DNA of 64,000 nucleotides from Magicicada septendecula (Eukaryota > Arthropoda > Insecta > Hemiptera > Cicadidae). Made by a program: the position numbers and the translations under genes. The notes below the pieces were generated by a model, which worked only from the letters and a program-made list of their open reading frames with translations, was not told where the DNA came from and did not search any database. Each line of letters starts with the position of its first letter. The stretch's first letter is position 1. The stretch covers positions 376,442,410 to 376,506,409 of the forward strand of contig CM068372.1 of the NCBI GenBank assembly GCA_034769895.1, in the 5' to 3' direction. Below are positions 1 through 11,007 of the stretch, piece by piece.

Positions 1-70
1 AAAAGGTAGACTGTGGAATAGGAACAGGCCGGTAAAGCCTAAAACCATTAAGATCATGATGATTATTGGA
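1..70 (+). mobile_element. LINE 3' terminus, cut by the window edge
   Basis: This is the last stretch of a non-LTR retrotransposon whose body lies to the left of the window. It matches, in reverse complement, the 3' end of the copy at 21060-21575: both read CTGTGGAATAGGAA, then CAGGCCG or TAGGCCG, then TAAAGCCTAAAACC and end in a GAT-type repeat. No coding sequence is visible here. Family membership rests on this internal match only. Confidence 0.7.
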
Positions 71-936
71 GGACGCTGAAGCTATTTTTGGGGGGAGGGG
101 TGGGGGAGGACGTTATGGTTAAGAATTAATATCTTCTCCTTCACTCCGTGGATTAGGAGTAAAGTTGTTGACCTATTCCAGAACCCATCTGTATACCAAT
201 CCCTTTTCCCATTAGGTTCTTGTGCAAAGATTCGGTTTTTATATTTTTAAAACAAGAATATACATGTTTTATTGTTTTCTTAGAATGTTTGGATACTTTT
301 AAATTAATGTCATCAGAAGTAGGCCTACATATATGCATACAATATATATAATCAAGAATATATAATAATATAGGCATAATATTATATAAATTATTGTCAT
401 CATCAGACATCTAATTTGTATAATATACAATGTGTACATTATACTTCTGATAATGATAGAAATTTAAAAATGACGAAACACTGTAAAAAACAATAAAAAT
501 ATTCTTCCTTTAAAAATATAAAGTATTATTTATTATGAATTTAAATAACAAGAATAATGTGAGTGAATATAAATTTTATATTATAGTATACACACATTTT
601 ATATTAAAATTATTTCACTTTTGATACGTCGTGTTTTTACTCTGTGTATTTTCGTGTAGGCCTACTATGGAATAAAGATTAAATATAATAAAAAAATATC
701 TTAACGCTAATACTAATAAAAAAGTTCTGACTTAATAAAAGTATTGACGTTTAACAGCAATCAACGTATTTAGTTCAGAATAACATACAGAACTGATCAA
801 ATGTTCTTATGGAAACCCAGTGGAGTGTAAGACCAAAGGAAGGATAGCGCCGTAGTCGTCCGTAACAGGTTGAAAATTCTGCCGATTAATTCGTGTCTTG
901 AAGTAAGTCCTACTTCTTAAACTAGTTCCTGTAAGT
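71..936. other. AT-rich unassigned stretch
   Basis: No domain, inverted repeat or coding frame is recognisable. The sequence is very AT-rich from about 400 to 780. The short ORF on the minus strand at 153-410 is low complexity and probably chance. Confidence 0.5.
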
Positions 937-1319
937 CAGGGGTTCCCAAGCGGTGGTACGCAAAAAGACCTAACTATGAAAAAAGTATTTACTTAAAAAA
1001 TAAATAAATACAAATGTATGTTTAAAAAACAATAAATTTTAATTGGACATGATTTACAACGATTGCTCTTATAAAAACACAACCTAAACACTAGAACGAA
1101 CCTGAAATTAATTTTAAAATCAGTTCCCGTTTTTTAAATTCTATATATTTGATTTAAATTATTATACATAACTGGGAATAATAACATATATACTATTATG
1201 TTGTATCAAGTTTTTTATTGAGAAAACCCCAATAACCTTTCTTTTTGTTCCGGTAGTACTCGAAATGAACGCGGAAGACCAAAGTGGAACGTGGTGGCCG
1301 GAAAGGTTGGAAAGCACTG
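937..1319. mobile_element. Small non-autonomous hAT-like element
   Basis: The 383 bp insert begins CAGGGGTTCCCAAGC and ends with the reverse complement of CAGTGCTTTCCAACC, an imperfect terminal inverted repeat of the hAT type. It is flanked by an exact 8 bp direct repeat, CTGTAAGT, at 929-936 and 1320-1327, the target-site length of hAT transposons. The interior is AT-rich and non-coding, so it would need a transposase supplied from elsewhere. Confidence 0.75.
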
Positions 1320-1579
1320 CTGTAAGTGATCCCGCAGATTGTAATAAATGTGATTTAAATTAGAGGGCCCCTTCAGCCAATCAAAGCTGTCTGTTCGGAT
1401 AAAGCATTATTAAACCGTGTCTTCATCAAAAGGCAAAAAGACCTACTTAGGATCTCTCGACATAACAACAGCGTCTGACAATGGCGCTAACCCGTTAAAT
1501 GGCGGAACCCGTTTAAAGTCCTCAGGAATAGGAGTTATAGTAGGTACAGACACGGATGACTGATCTGGAATCTGTACAA

Positions 1580-2015
1580 AAAGAAATTGCTGCTATCAAA
1601 ATCGGGACTGAGCAAAAAGAACCAGGAATACGGAATGGTCTTTGACAAGGATGTGCTTTATATTCTACATACAGGACGCAATGGATAAGATCCAGGAAGA
1701 CAAAGATATTGGGATAAAGATACAAGGGAAGACAATAAACATGATACTGGTATGCGGATGACAGAAGCGAAGCAGATCTTCAGGCCATAATGTAAAAGAT
1801 GGAGGATATCAGAGGAAATGAATACAGTATGAGGATTAACAAAGGGAAAACTGGGGTAATGGTTTGTGACAAAGCAGGGGATTGTACAGCGCAGGTAATA
1901 ATGGATGGTGAGACTCTGGAGGATCTAAAAGATTCAACTAGGCTACCTAGATAGCAGAGTCACCAAAGGTGGAACAACCAAAGAGGAATTAAGGCAAGAG
2001 AAACATACTTTTAAA
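1580..2015 (+). pseudogene. LINE reverse transcriptase remnant
   Basis: Translated in shifting frames, this stretch gives recognisable reverse transcriptase pieces: a motif B-like segment (QGCALYS), then WYADD (the catalytic motif C), then EYSMRINKGKTGVMVC and a NYLGS-like block. Several stop codons and frameshifts interrupt it, so it is dead. It is followed at once by the 3' end of another LINE in the opposite orientation. Confidence 0.75.
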
Positions 2016-2021
2016 AAAGTA

Positions 2022-2690
2022 TCCATCATGATCATAAACATTTGCAAGGATTAAACCAAGGGTGGTTTGTTCCTGTCTCAAACAGGCAAAGATTAGAGCT
2101 GGTCACTCCAGCGATTTCTCGGACGTCCCACACCTCTCCGTCCCTTCGGCTTATAGTTTCATAGTTGTTTGGGGAGTCCAGTCATCCATTCGGCAAAGAT
2201 GTTCCCACCAATTCAGCCGATACTGGGCAATCATGTCGAGTATACACATAATATTCAGTTCCTGCCGTATATCTGTGTTTCTTCTATGATCGTGGAGAGT
2301 ATACCATGCCACGTGCCTGAGAAATCTCATTTAAGGCGCTTGGATACGACTGGCCTGGTCTTTCGTTAAAGTCCAATTCTCAGACCCATAAAGAAGTGTG
2401 GCAAGGCCATCACCATGTAGAATTTTAGGCGCGTTTCCTTACTTGCTGACTTAAGAGTTCGCCTGATGGTCCCGCACATAAGGTTGAACTTATGCAATTT
2501 ATTCACAACATCGTTGCTTGTATTATAACACACACTGTAACCCAGGTATTCAAAACTGCTGACTTGTTCCGCGACAGTACCAATTATTTTTGTCCGTACG
2601 GGACTAGTTCCACGAAAATCCATCACAAAATAACAGTAAGTATCCATTTGTATTATACTGTGAGACATTTGAGACAGTGAGACAGATCGA
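2022..2690 (-). pseudogene. LINE reverse transcriptase C-terminal fragment (family 2)
   Basis: The minus strand encodes EQVSSFEYLGYSVCYNTSND and IRRTLKSASKETRLKFY, typical of the region after the reverse transcriptase catalytic core in insect LINEs. The same family occurs at 12205-13027 (minus) and 31125-31905 (plus), and the three copies align almost throughout. The 3' end, at the left, borders a short CAT-rich run (ATG in the sense strand). Frameshifts separate the blocks. Confidence 0.85.
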
Positions 2691-2789
2691 GACAGAAATT
2701 GTGAGAGAGAGATAGAATTGAATGAATGACAGAATGACGTTCTACGCGAGTGGAAGAATTGTTTGCTACTTTGTAATCGGTACTACGAA

Positions 2790-3516
2790 GATCACAGGAG
2801 CGTCTATTTCTTGTTTTTTTGCTGACGACTAGGTTGTCATATCCAATAAAGAAGATACTTTACAGAGAGAATTGCACGAGATTCATGAAATAATTAAGAA
2901 ATATAATTTAATTTTGTCTGTTGAAAATTCTAAAGTAACGGCTTTTTGTGGAGCATTTCCAAAAAGAACAAAAATAGTGATTAACAATAGCACTATTGAA
3001 CAAGTTTCATCGTTTAATTTCTTACAATGCAATATATCACGTATCTTGGGGAGGTTGGTGTATGGAATAAGACAGAACACTTTAATAGGATAAGTGGGAG
3101 TATCATGCGTAGGTTAAGGAATAAAGTTAGGCGTTATTAAAATTTTAAACGGTGATGTCCATTCCAAGGTGTCTGTATGGTAGTGGAACATGGACAATGA
3201 AGAATGAACATGAAAGTCGACTGCGAAGTGCAGAAATGAGGCTCCTGAGATCAGTGTAGCCGGGTATACCGGGTTAGACAGGAAAAGGAATGAGGACATC
3301 CGTCATGAGTTAGCTGTCCGACCAGTGAATGACATGGTGAGGAAGTAGAGACAGAAATGGTTTGATTACATAGAACGTATGGACGCATCAAGAATACCAC
3401 ACGTAAGTGCAAAATATGTGCCTAAACGTAGAAGAAGTCTGGGACAGCCGATGAAAAGATGGAGAGATCAGTTGCAACGACGGGCGACGTAATAGGCTTT
3501 GAGCCTTATGCTTGCG
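2790..3516 (+). pseudogene. LINE fragment with reverse transcriptase motif C (family 1)
   Basis: The frame reads FFADD, a stop, then VVISNKEDTLQRELHEIHE and an open stretch at 2872-3093 ending near STIEQVSSFNFL. FADD is the catalytic motif C of LINE reverse transcriptase. Later pieces correspond to the C-terminal part and the common ending AATAGGCTTTGAGCC. Copies with the same ending lie at 9960-10277 and 36950-37700. The element is 5'-truncated and frameshifted and runs straight into a (GAA)n tail. Confidence 0.85.
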
Positions 3517-3582
3517 AAGAAGAAGAAGAAGAAGAAGAAGAAGAAGAAGAAGAAGAAGAAGAAGAAGAAGAAGAAGAAGAAG
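3517..3582 (+). repeat. (GAA)n microsatellite forming a LINE 3' tail
   Basis: About 22 units of GAA directly follow the LINE 3' end. Because two other copies of the family end in the same triplet, the array is read as the element's tail rather than an independent microsatellite. Confidence 0.85.
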
Positions 3583-4604
3583 AGCGACGACAATAACAAT
3601 CAATTATTTTACCTAGAAGCCACCACTGGAATGTAGACATGATAAAGCTCTGACTGACTTTAACCTATATAGAATTAAAGCACATGGTGTGACTGATAAT
3701 TCTATCTCTGTGAAGAAAGAAATAACGGCAGAAAAGAGACAATGAGACAGACACAGAGACAGAAAGTGCGAGAGAACGACAGATATCTAAATGGTACACA
3801 AGGGAGGGGTATTACATCGTCCGTTGCAGAAGCAACAATAATTAACTGCGAAACGCAACAGGAGGAGGACACAACACAATCTGTTGAGATATTAATGCAG
3901 AAACGCATGGATACTATGCGAGCAATTCGACTCTGGCATGCGTCCACGGTAGAACGCTTTGTAGTCAGTCCGCGGAGTAAGACATACGGTGGCGGATGGG
4001 AACTATGCCAGTTGCACTCGCCGTGTGCGTGTAGTACTTCGAAAAGCAAAAGTGTCGTGCTTTGAATACAATCGTCAGGCCTGCCAAAACGTTTTTGTTA
4101 TAAGTCTGAAAATAGGTTTTGTATCACAGGACGGCGGCGGGCTACGACGGTGCCTTGACATCTTTAATTCGCATCTCGACGTAACTACACTACACTGGGA
4201 TCCCGATTTAGATCGCGGCGTCGAACGCGCGCCCCCTATTTCGATCCATTTGCCACAGCCGTTAGTATTTCGAAAGCGAAAACAAAACAAAACTGGAGTA
4301 TTACGTGTACGCCGCTGAAATCATGTAAACACAAAACGAATTGATGTTTTGTTTATAACCCATTAAAATAAACACTGTTTATGTGAGTGAATCATAGTAT
4401 GTATATGCGGTTTCACGTTCTGTTTGAAGTATGTAAACAAACAGAAAATTACCTAAACGTATAGCATATTTATCGCAATAAAAAAAATGAATAAAATTTT
4501 ACAAACAAGTTACGAAATTCATTCTCAGTCATAATATCCTTAAAGCTACGATTTGATGGTGTATAATAATTATTAATTACTGTATTTTTTACGGACATTC
4601 GCCA
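3583..4604. other. Unassigned stretch with unrecognised ORFs
   Basis: Two overlapping plus-strand frames of 107 and 109 codons (3742-4065 and 3989-4318) show no domain, no signal peptide and no similarity I recognise. They are rich in charged residues and are probably chance frames in a locally GC-richer patch. No TE termini were found. Confidence 0.4.
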
Positions 4605-4628
4605 ACGTTACTAATTTAAAAAACCACA

Positions 4629-4668
4629 ACGTTTTGACCACTAAACACATTGTGTGGTCGTCTTCAGG
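4629..4668 (-). other. Hammerhead-like motif, lone half of a palindromic element
   Basis: On the minus strand the sequence reads CTGAAGAC, a six-base stem GACCAC, a loop, the complementary GTGGTC, then AAAACG. This is the arrangement of the palindromic elements elsewhere in the window, with AAAA replacing GAAA. No second arm is visible nearby. Confidence 0.45.
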
Positions 4669-4689
4669 TGAAATAAACAATATAAACTA

Positions 4690-5254
4690 TAGCTCTAATA
4701 ATACTCTGACATGCTTATGAATAAAGTAAAGCCGGTAGTGATGCGGATTTTCTTTTTCTGCGCAAACGCGTCATTCTCCTTCACGATAAGGTCCGTCTAC
4801 ACACAGCTCAGTTAACACGTTAAACCGTCAATTATTTGGCTTGGGTCTCCCTACAGTCCACACTTGGCCTGTAAAATAAAATACTCACTCCGCGGACTTG
4901 CACAATCCACGAAACAGAGTTTCATTTCGACCAATGAGTAAATCAAAATACCCAGTCCGCGGAGTGCCCAATTCATTTCGCCCATTGTCTGAACTAAAAC
5001 GCTCATTTCGCGAAGCAGTGGCGTACCTAGAATTTGGCTTTGGCTTGGCTTGACCCTCCCTCCGGGGTCGGATCGGCTTCATATAAAAGAAAAAACAAGT
5101 TAAGACTAATCAACATTACTATCTTTAAAGTGACTGAAAAATGTGTGACAACATCTTGAAATCACTCTAATTAAAGTAAACGGTAATAACACAATTAAAA
5201 TACGCGTTATTGAAACATTGTTAAAAGATACTTATTGACAGAATTTATTTTCCT
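4690..5254. other. Unassigned stretch with a lone hAT-type terminus
   Basis: CAGTGGCGTACCTAGAA at about 5015-5032 looks like a hAT terminal inverted repeat, but I see no partner end. The sequence CTCCGCGGACT near 4888 recurs inverted near 4955. Nothing coding is recognised. Confidence 0.4.
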
Positions 5255-5334
5255 TCTTCTTCTTCTTCTTCTTCTTCTTCTTCTTCTTCTTCTTCTTCTT
5301 CTTCTTCTTCTTCTTCTTCTTCTTCTTCTTCTTC
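5255..5334 (-). repeat. (CTT)n microsatellite, 3' tail of a minus-strand LINE
   Basis: About 25 uninterrupted CTT units, GAA in the sense of the adjoining LINE, sit exactly at that element's 3' end. Confidence 0.85.
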
Positions 5335-6030
5335 AACTCTCCAAGGATTAGGTTATATAAACCTGTTCTGGCACCCTTCTTATCCTCTGACGACCCACGT
5401 ATCTTCTACCAATGGCTTTATAGTTCAGTGCCGCTTTCGGCAATCGATCCTCTGTCATCCTTTACAGATGATCCCACCATATCTTCTATAAATTGAAACA
5501 ATTTCATCTATGTCCTTTACTTCGAGTTCTGTTCTGATATCCTCATTCCTTATTCTATCTTGCAACGTATAATTTAAAGTATTTCGAAGAAACTGCATTT
5601 CAGCACTCTGAATCTTGCCGCTTTCCTTTTTTGTCATGACCCACCCCTTACTCGCATAAATCAATGTGGGTATTGCAATTGTCTTATAAAATTTAATCCT
5701 TGTGCTGTGTCTTCTTTTATTTCTAAGATTTCTAGGAATCGTACCAAAAATATTCATAAATTTATTTATCTTCTCTCTTATATCATATTCAGATGCATAG
5801 CTTAAGCACAGACGAGTATTTGAAACGGCTCACTTGTTCTAAAGTGCTGTTGTTTATAACTATCTTAGTCCTCACTGGATATTTACCTTTAAATGGCTTT
5901 GGTCTTTCTTACTGAAATTGTCACTGAGTACTCTCTTGCCACTTCTTGTAATTGTAACATAGCTCTTTGTAAATCATCCTCATTGATTTATTTTCCTACA
6001 TTTCATATTTCGAACGTATACCCTAATGCC
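5335..6030 (-). pseudogene. LINE reverse transcriptase C-terminal fragment (family 3)
   Basis: The minus strand has an open frame at 5455-5757 containing TRIKFYKTIAIPTLIYASKG, then KIQSAEMQFLRNTLNYTLQD, a hallmark of insect LINE C-terminal regions (KFYK, then PxLxYxSE, then KIQxAEMxFLR). Upstream, PVRTKIVINNSTLEQVSRF is readable in other frames. A plus-strand copy of the same family is at 15780-16130; the match covers ATCGATTGCCGAAAGCGGCA and beyond. The element is 5'-truncated and broken, with a (GAA)n tail. Confidence 0.88.
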
Positions 6031-8529
6031 TTGTACTAAACCTGTTTCTATATTGAAAAAAGAACTACTACTGTTTTAGCGTACACAGCTGAAAAAGTAG
6101 AGAACCTAAAAATTAAAAGATTAACAAAATTCATCAACTTTTTCGTAAATACACTCGTATCGCGAAGTGTGTATAACGGAGTGAGTACCTGGTGCACTGC
6201 GCGGAGCGACCAACGTCTGAAATCGGTAAATGCAAATAACGTAGACACACTAGAGAAACTGAAATACAATGTTTACATAAACAGCATAATGGCATGAGGA
6301 CGATATGACACTCCTAGGTTCGCCGTTCGGCCGGCAGAGAGCGTTGCTGCTAGTATTGGCCAGACATTTAAAGCGAGCGGACAATTGACCTGGAGTCAGG
6401 GGTTGCGCGCTGCGTTACAGCTTCTATTGAATGGTCCTTGAACTCGGCGCTTTGCACAGTGTGTACGGGTGACGTCACGACAAAGCGTAGAGGTGTCGCC
6501 GCCATGTCACCTGCGAGCCACGACTGTCCCAATCATCTCCAGGAACCGAAAAAAACAACCTCCCTTGCTTCGTTCGTAACACTACATTACGCCTATACGA
6601 TTTAACTCTCGTCCCTTCTGAGGGAGGGTTTAATATTTGTGAATACAGCTACAAAATTAAAAGTACAGTGGAACGTCACTAATTCGCCTCCCTCTGTATT
6701 TCGTCATCCACTCTAGCTTTTTTTCTTTTTCTTTATTAACAAGCGAGTAATATATACACTCTAATTGTAGCCGGGGTAAACAAGAAACGTGCTGATTGTG
6801 GCCGGGATTGTAATAATAACCAGGTGAACGAATTGCGGAAGCCGTTGGTTATGAGAAACGGTATTTCCTACTCGTGTACACGGAACAGTAAGTGTTGTGT
6901 TGTGTCGCCACAACGTAATACGTTTCCGAAAATTCATACGGTTTGCCGATGCCTGGCAAAGTATTCCGGAAACACTCTAAAATCTGCATGGAATAAGTTA
7001 CGGCCATCTGAATTACAACCAGCGTCTGAATATGGTCTGTGATATGAACATAAATTATTTATTCTTAAATTTTAATAGAGTCTGTAAAATGGTTTGAATG
7101 TTTTTCTCTCTTATAGTATATTTTACTTGTTTGACGGAATCCCTTGACGAACCGTTGAACTGCTCCACTGCCACTCGTCGCCTGGTGGATCAGCTGCAAT
7201 GATGACACGTAGGACTGTCATTATTATCTTTAAATGATGACACACGCACGCACGCCGTTTCACCGATAGAGTTTATCTCATTTATCTCAGGGCTCGATAA
7301 TGGGTTTAACATTAATTAATAATATTATTAGTTTAAAATATTATTAATTCGATTTCGGTGTGTTTTACGTACACCTTCCGGTATCTTGACGTGTCCTCGC
7401 CTTCACCCAGGTATATTTCGGCAAATACACCTGATTCCTATGCGGAAAAATCTTGACTATCGCGAGATAGCACTGTTTAATTTATAGTTAGATTATTTTG
7501 AGTTCTAGCAAACCCAATCGCTCTAGCAAACGGGGAACTCGTTGCTAAGACCCCGTACTCTTAACCCTTATGTAGAACGTATACTAATACGACAAACTCG
7601 CATAGAGACAACGTCTGTTAAGGCCGAGCTGCTAGGTTGAACTGAGCAAGCTTCTTTCATGAGTGACCAATCTGAATGAAAATTGGAGCCTCCGATTGGT
7701 TAAAACCCATAGCACGTGATTGACTGGTTAGATAGATAGACATATGTCCTGATCAATTTTGCTGAAGACTGCAAAAGCATGTATAGATTTTATCTCAAAG
7801 TTTTATGACTTTCAGAAGATAAGGATTCTTTTGAAAAGTGTATTCTGTTAAAAAAAATACATATTTAAATAATACGTTTTGAGTATTTGACATATGAAAT
7901 TCATATTTGTATTTGACAAAGCTAATTCAGAAGTATGAGCTGTCCAAGTTTCAATTCTATACGTTAATTTACACCAGAGTTATTCATGTAAATACGAATA
8001 ACACGCGCACACGCGCACTAAATTCGCACTCGACATGACAGAAAATCAATTTACTGTTGACATACAACAGTTAATTACCCATTTCTTATTTCAAAACGTA
8101 TAGCTATTTTACAAAATTTTAACAAAATCAATTTTCAACATGTCTATAACGTCATAAATTGTATAAAAGCATGTAGTCATAGATACAAAGACCCTTTCTG
8201 CGATGTTCCATTGCGTATAAAAAACGTTTGAAAGCAATGAATTTTTTTGATTAATACAGCAAAAGTTCACAACGTATTCGAAAACATATCCATAGAAATA
8301 GTTTTTAGAAATCACATATTGTTAGAAAATGATTTTTTAGAAATCACTTATTATTAGAAAATAAATTTTTAGAAAATATATTTTATAAAAACTGTACCCC
8401 AATCATTGTCTTTAATGGGTTGTTTCTTACTCCCCCCCTAATTCGTCTATCTCACTAATTCGTCACCCCTTCGGTCCTGTAGGGGAAGGAAAGCAAACAA
8501 GTAGGGAGTTACACTCTGTGCTTTGGGAC
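6031..8529. other. Long unassigned stretch
   Basis: No gene or complete element is recognised. A locally CpG-rich patch at 6300-6560 contains the palindrome TGACGTCA near 6469, a CRE-like site. ACAGTGGAACGTCACTAATTC near 6663 resembles a pogo/Tigger-type terminus without a partner. A degenerate short tandem repeat based on TTTTTAGAAATCACNTATT lies around 8300-8390. The rest is AT-rich. Confidence 0.4.
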
Positions 8530-8620
8530 AAAGGGGCCCGAAAAGATATTAAAATAAGAATTTACAAGACGACTGTGGAAAATATAGTAACGTATGGTGC
8601 GGTGCGGAACTATGAACAGG
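8530..8620 (+). pseudogene. Short LINE fragment
   Basis: The plus strand reads ARKDIKIRIYKTTVENIVTY followed by GAVRN. This resembles the conserved KIYKTxxxPxxTYGxE block of insect LINEs. It is only about 90 bp long with no further recognisable flanks. Confidence 0.55.
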
Positions 8621-8750
8621 GTCCTTGAATAGCCTGCCACAGGTAAGAGAGTTTTATTGTACCATTACTTTGTGATTACATCTTAATGTGTTAGTTCTAA
8701 TTTATGTAGGATTTACAATATTATGATAAAACTTTTAATGATAATTATTG

Positions 8751-8955
8751 TTATTAGAATTTTGGTTTGCCGTGCTGTAAGGTCGTGGTCCGATGTTAAT
8801 TACAGCAAACGTTTCGCCCGATCCTTCGACGGCCATCTTCAGTGCAAAAGGACTGGAAACACTGACCACAGTACGTCGAAGGAACGGCCGAAACGTTTGC
8901 TAATGAACAACATTGGACCACGGCCTTACAACCAGGCAAACCAAAATTCTAACAA
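8751..8955. mobile_element. Palindromic element with hammerhead-like core
   Basis: The arms TTAGAATTTTGGTTTGCC and its inverse define a roughly 205 bp palindromic unit. On the minus strand CTGAAGATGGCCG leads through a loop to GGGCGAAACGTTTGC. The plus arm has the matching GGCCGAAACGTTTGC but has lost CTGAAGA. It belongs to the same group as the element at 47211-47501. The ORF across it is a product of its repeats. Confidence 0.65.
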
Positions 8956-9050
8956 CCTTGACGTCGCGTCGGCCGTGAAAACCTTAGACAGCAACTGAGA
9001 ATTATTATTTTGAAAATATGTTTTAAAATAATTTTTATGTTCTTTCTTTT

Positions 9051-9405
9051 CACCTTTTAACTCCTCTTAAGAATACCGTTTCCGATGACTGTATTTTACC
9101 GTCTTGTTTTTTGGTTGCTGTCCATAATTCACACCCACAGGACAGTACAGGGACTGCCATAACTTTGTAAACCGTTAGTTTTGTATCTCGACGTAACCTG
9201 TTTCTAAAAATACGGTTTATTGTTCCACAGATCGTCTGGAACTTACCTAACTCCAGATTATCTGGAACTGGACAATCATGTCCAATATCATAGCTAACAT
9301 AATGTCAATATCATAGCCAATATAATTTCTCAAGTAATTAAAGTGAATCACCTGTTCTAGAATTCGATCACTAATCATTAGTTTTGTTCTTATCGGCTCT
9401 TGGCC
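9051..9405 (-). pseudogene. Inverted 5' part of a LINE (family 5)
   Basis: The minus strand reads PIRTKLMISDRILEQVIHFNYL and continues in broken frames to a stretch matching the plus-strand copy at 53384-53660, including ACTTTGTAA versus ACAAACTTATGGCAGTCCCTG. It stops at the equivalent of TTAAAAGGTG, exactly where the plus-oriented part beginning at 9406 takes up the family sequence. This is the pattern of a 5' inversion made by twin priming. Confidence 0.75.
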
Positions 9406-9470
9406 GTTGCTATTCTAAACTTGATCGTATAAGAAATGAGGCCACACGAGAAGAGTTACAAGTTTTTAAC
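9406..9470 (+). pseudogene. LINE fragment after the inversion point (family 5)
   Basis: The sequence encodes SKLDRIRNEATREELQVF, equivalent to SKLDRVRNEYIREELQVF in the copy at 53384-53660. It ends in AGTTTTTAAC, where another LINE has been inserted, and continues at 9754. Confidence 0.8.
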
Positions 9471-9743
9471 TTCTTCTTCTTCTTCTTCTTCTCCACTTCA
9501 GGCGTTAGGTCATAGACCTGTTGCGCCCTCCGGCCATGATAGAACTCACGCCCCACTCCAGCCAGAGAGTAATTAGCCAAACTTTTAACCCACGCTCGGG
9601 GCAAGCCGTGCGGTGGGGGGGGGGGGAGTGTTGTTTATGTGTGTAGTATATATTGTGTGCCCTTGTTACTTATTTGGCCCGGGTATGCCAGAGAAGACTT
9701 ACGTATTATTTGTCCGCGTACGTGCGGGTGGACGAGCAATTCG
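9471..9743 (-). mobile_element. Nested 5'-truncated LINE 3' end with (CTT)n tail
   Basis: The insert starts with a CTT array, followed by CCACTTCAGGCGTTAGGTCATA and GACCTGTTGCGCC, which is the 3' end seen in several minus LINEs here (for example at 44353 and 59571). It is bounded by AGTTTTTAAC (9461-9470) and AGTTTTCAAC (9744-9753), a likely 10 bp target-site duplication. The part after about 9610, including a run of G, is not assigned. Confidence 0.65.
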
Positions 9744-9955
9744 AGTTTTCAACTGGAATGAAAAATTTAAATATAACACACGAAGGTGGAAAGAGCAGTT
9801 AGAAAGAATGTCAGATTCCAGACTGGCCAAACAAATCTGGAAACACAAACCTATAGGACACAGGAGTGTGGGTAGACCCATTAAGAGACGGCTGGAGGGA
9901 CTTTGAAGGCGGTACAGGCAGCACCTTGCCTATGCCGTGAAGATGTGAAAATGAC
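9744..9955 (+). pseudogene. LINE C-terminal fragment (family 5, resumed)
   Basis: The frame gives NTRRWKEQLERMSDSRLAKQ and then HRSVGRPIKRRLEG, the usual C-terminal WKxHLxRM and GRPxKRW blocks of these LINEs. It continues the element interrupted at 9470 and ends in a GA/GAT-rich tail near 9950. Confidence 0.8.
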
Positions 9956-9959
9956 GATG

Positions 9960-10277
9960 AGTTGTGGAAGAGGAAAGTAGACTGTAAATTGCAGAGATGG
10001 GTTGCTTAGATCAGTAGCCGAGTATACTAGGTTAGATTAGAAAACGAATGAGTTAGCTGCCCGACCAGTGAATGACATGGTGACAGAATACAGACAGAAA
10101 TGGATTGATCACGTAGAACGTGTGGACCCGTCAATCAAGAATACAACACGTAAGTGCAAAATATATGCCTAAACGTAGAAGACGTCTGGGACGGCCGGTG
10201 ACAAGATGGAGGGATCAGATGTTACGATGGACGACGAAATAGGCTTTGAACCTTGTAATTGGAAGGAAGAAGAAGAA
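9960..10277 (+). pseudogene. LINE 3' fragment (family 1) with short GAA tail
   Basis: This is a diverged copy of the family 1 ending, alignable with 3195-3530 and 37330-37630 through the shared AAGTGCAAAATATATGCC, GGACGGCCGGTGACAAGATGG and AATAGGCTTTGAACC blocks. It ends in a few GAA units. It is purely 3' sequence with multiple stops. Confidence 0.85.
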
Positions 10278-10722
10278 TTTTGATGACAATAATAATAATT
10301 ATTATTATTTTGATCATAATAATAATAATTATTTTGATAACAATAATTACTATTAATAATATTACTGAGTATAATACCTACACGTATGCTAAATAAAGAC
10401 TTGGAAATAGTTGTGTCTATCAGTATACTTTACGTGACAAAGGTCACGACCGCAAGTCGTAAAAACCGTAACCATTTCTTAAAATAAAATCACTGACATT
10501 ATTAAATCTTGCGACAGCGTAAGAAATTCAGAGCAGGCAGATCAACAACAGTCACACGTGTCCTCCAGACACTCCACAAACACACACATATATTTCAATA
10601 ACGCGAGACAACAGCGCCCACCAACCCCCTCCTCTTCTGACTCCCCCTCCCCCACAAGTTTTGTTTTTATTGTCGTCGCTTCTGGTCTGTTCTGGTCTCT
10701 CCCACGTAATTGAAGACATCCG

Positions 10723-10754
<32 letters not shown>

Positions 10755-11007
10755 GACAGTTTCCGCGGCTGTTTATCGCGTATTGTCCGTCTGTACGGAA
10801 TACAAATTAATACAAATCGTTACCAGTTAACACCGGAGACATACAGAAAAGCCTGTTCTATGAACTCCTCTGTTTCTAGAGAACCACTCCTTAATGATGA
10901 CTCTTTGCCATCATTTAGACGGCATTAAGATGTAGGCTGCCGTTACGAAATGTAGATCCACCTTGAACTGATATACTCCGTACGCTTATACGGCAGGAGT
11001 CAATGTT
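10278..11007. other. Unassigned stretch with simple repeats
   Basis: AT-rich AATAATAATT runs lie at 10285-10350 and a (GTT)n array of about ten units at 10722-10755. No coding domain or transposon end is recognised. Confidence 0.45.

Noticed and set aside
3388-3603. Leucine-rich ORF
   Set aside because: It is the translation of the (GAA)n tail on the opposite strand; the same applies to the poly-phenylalanine ORF at 37571-37771.
8723-8998. 91-codon ORF
   Set aside because: It spans a palindromic element and reads its two arms.
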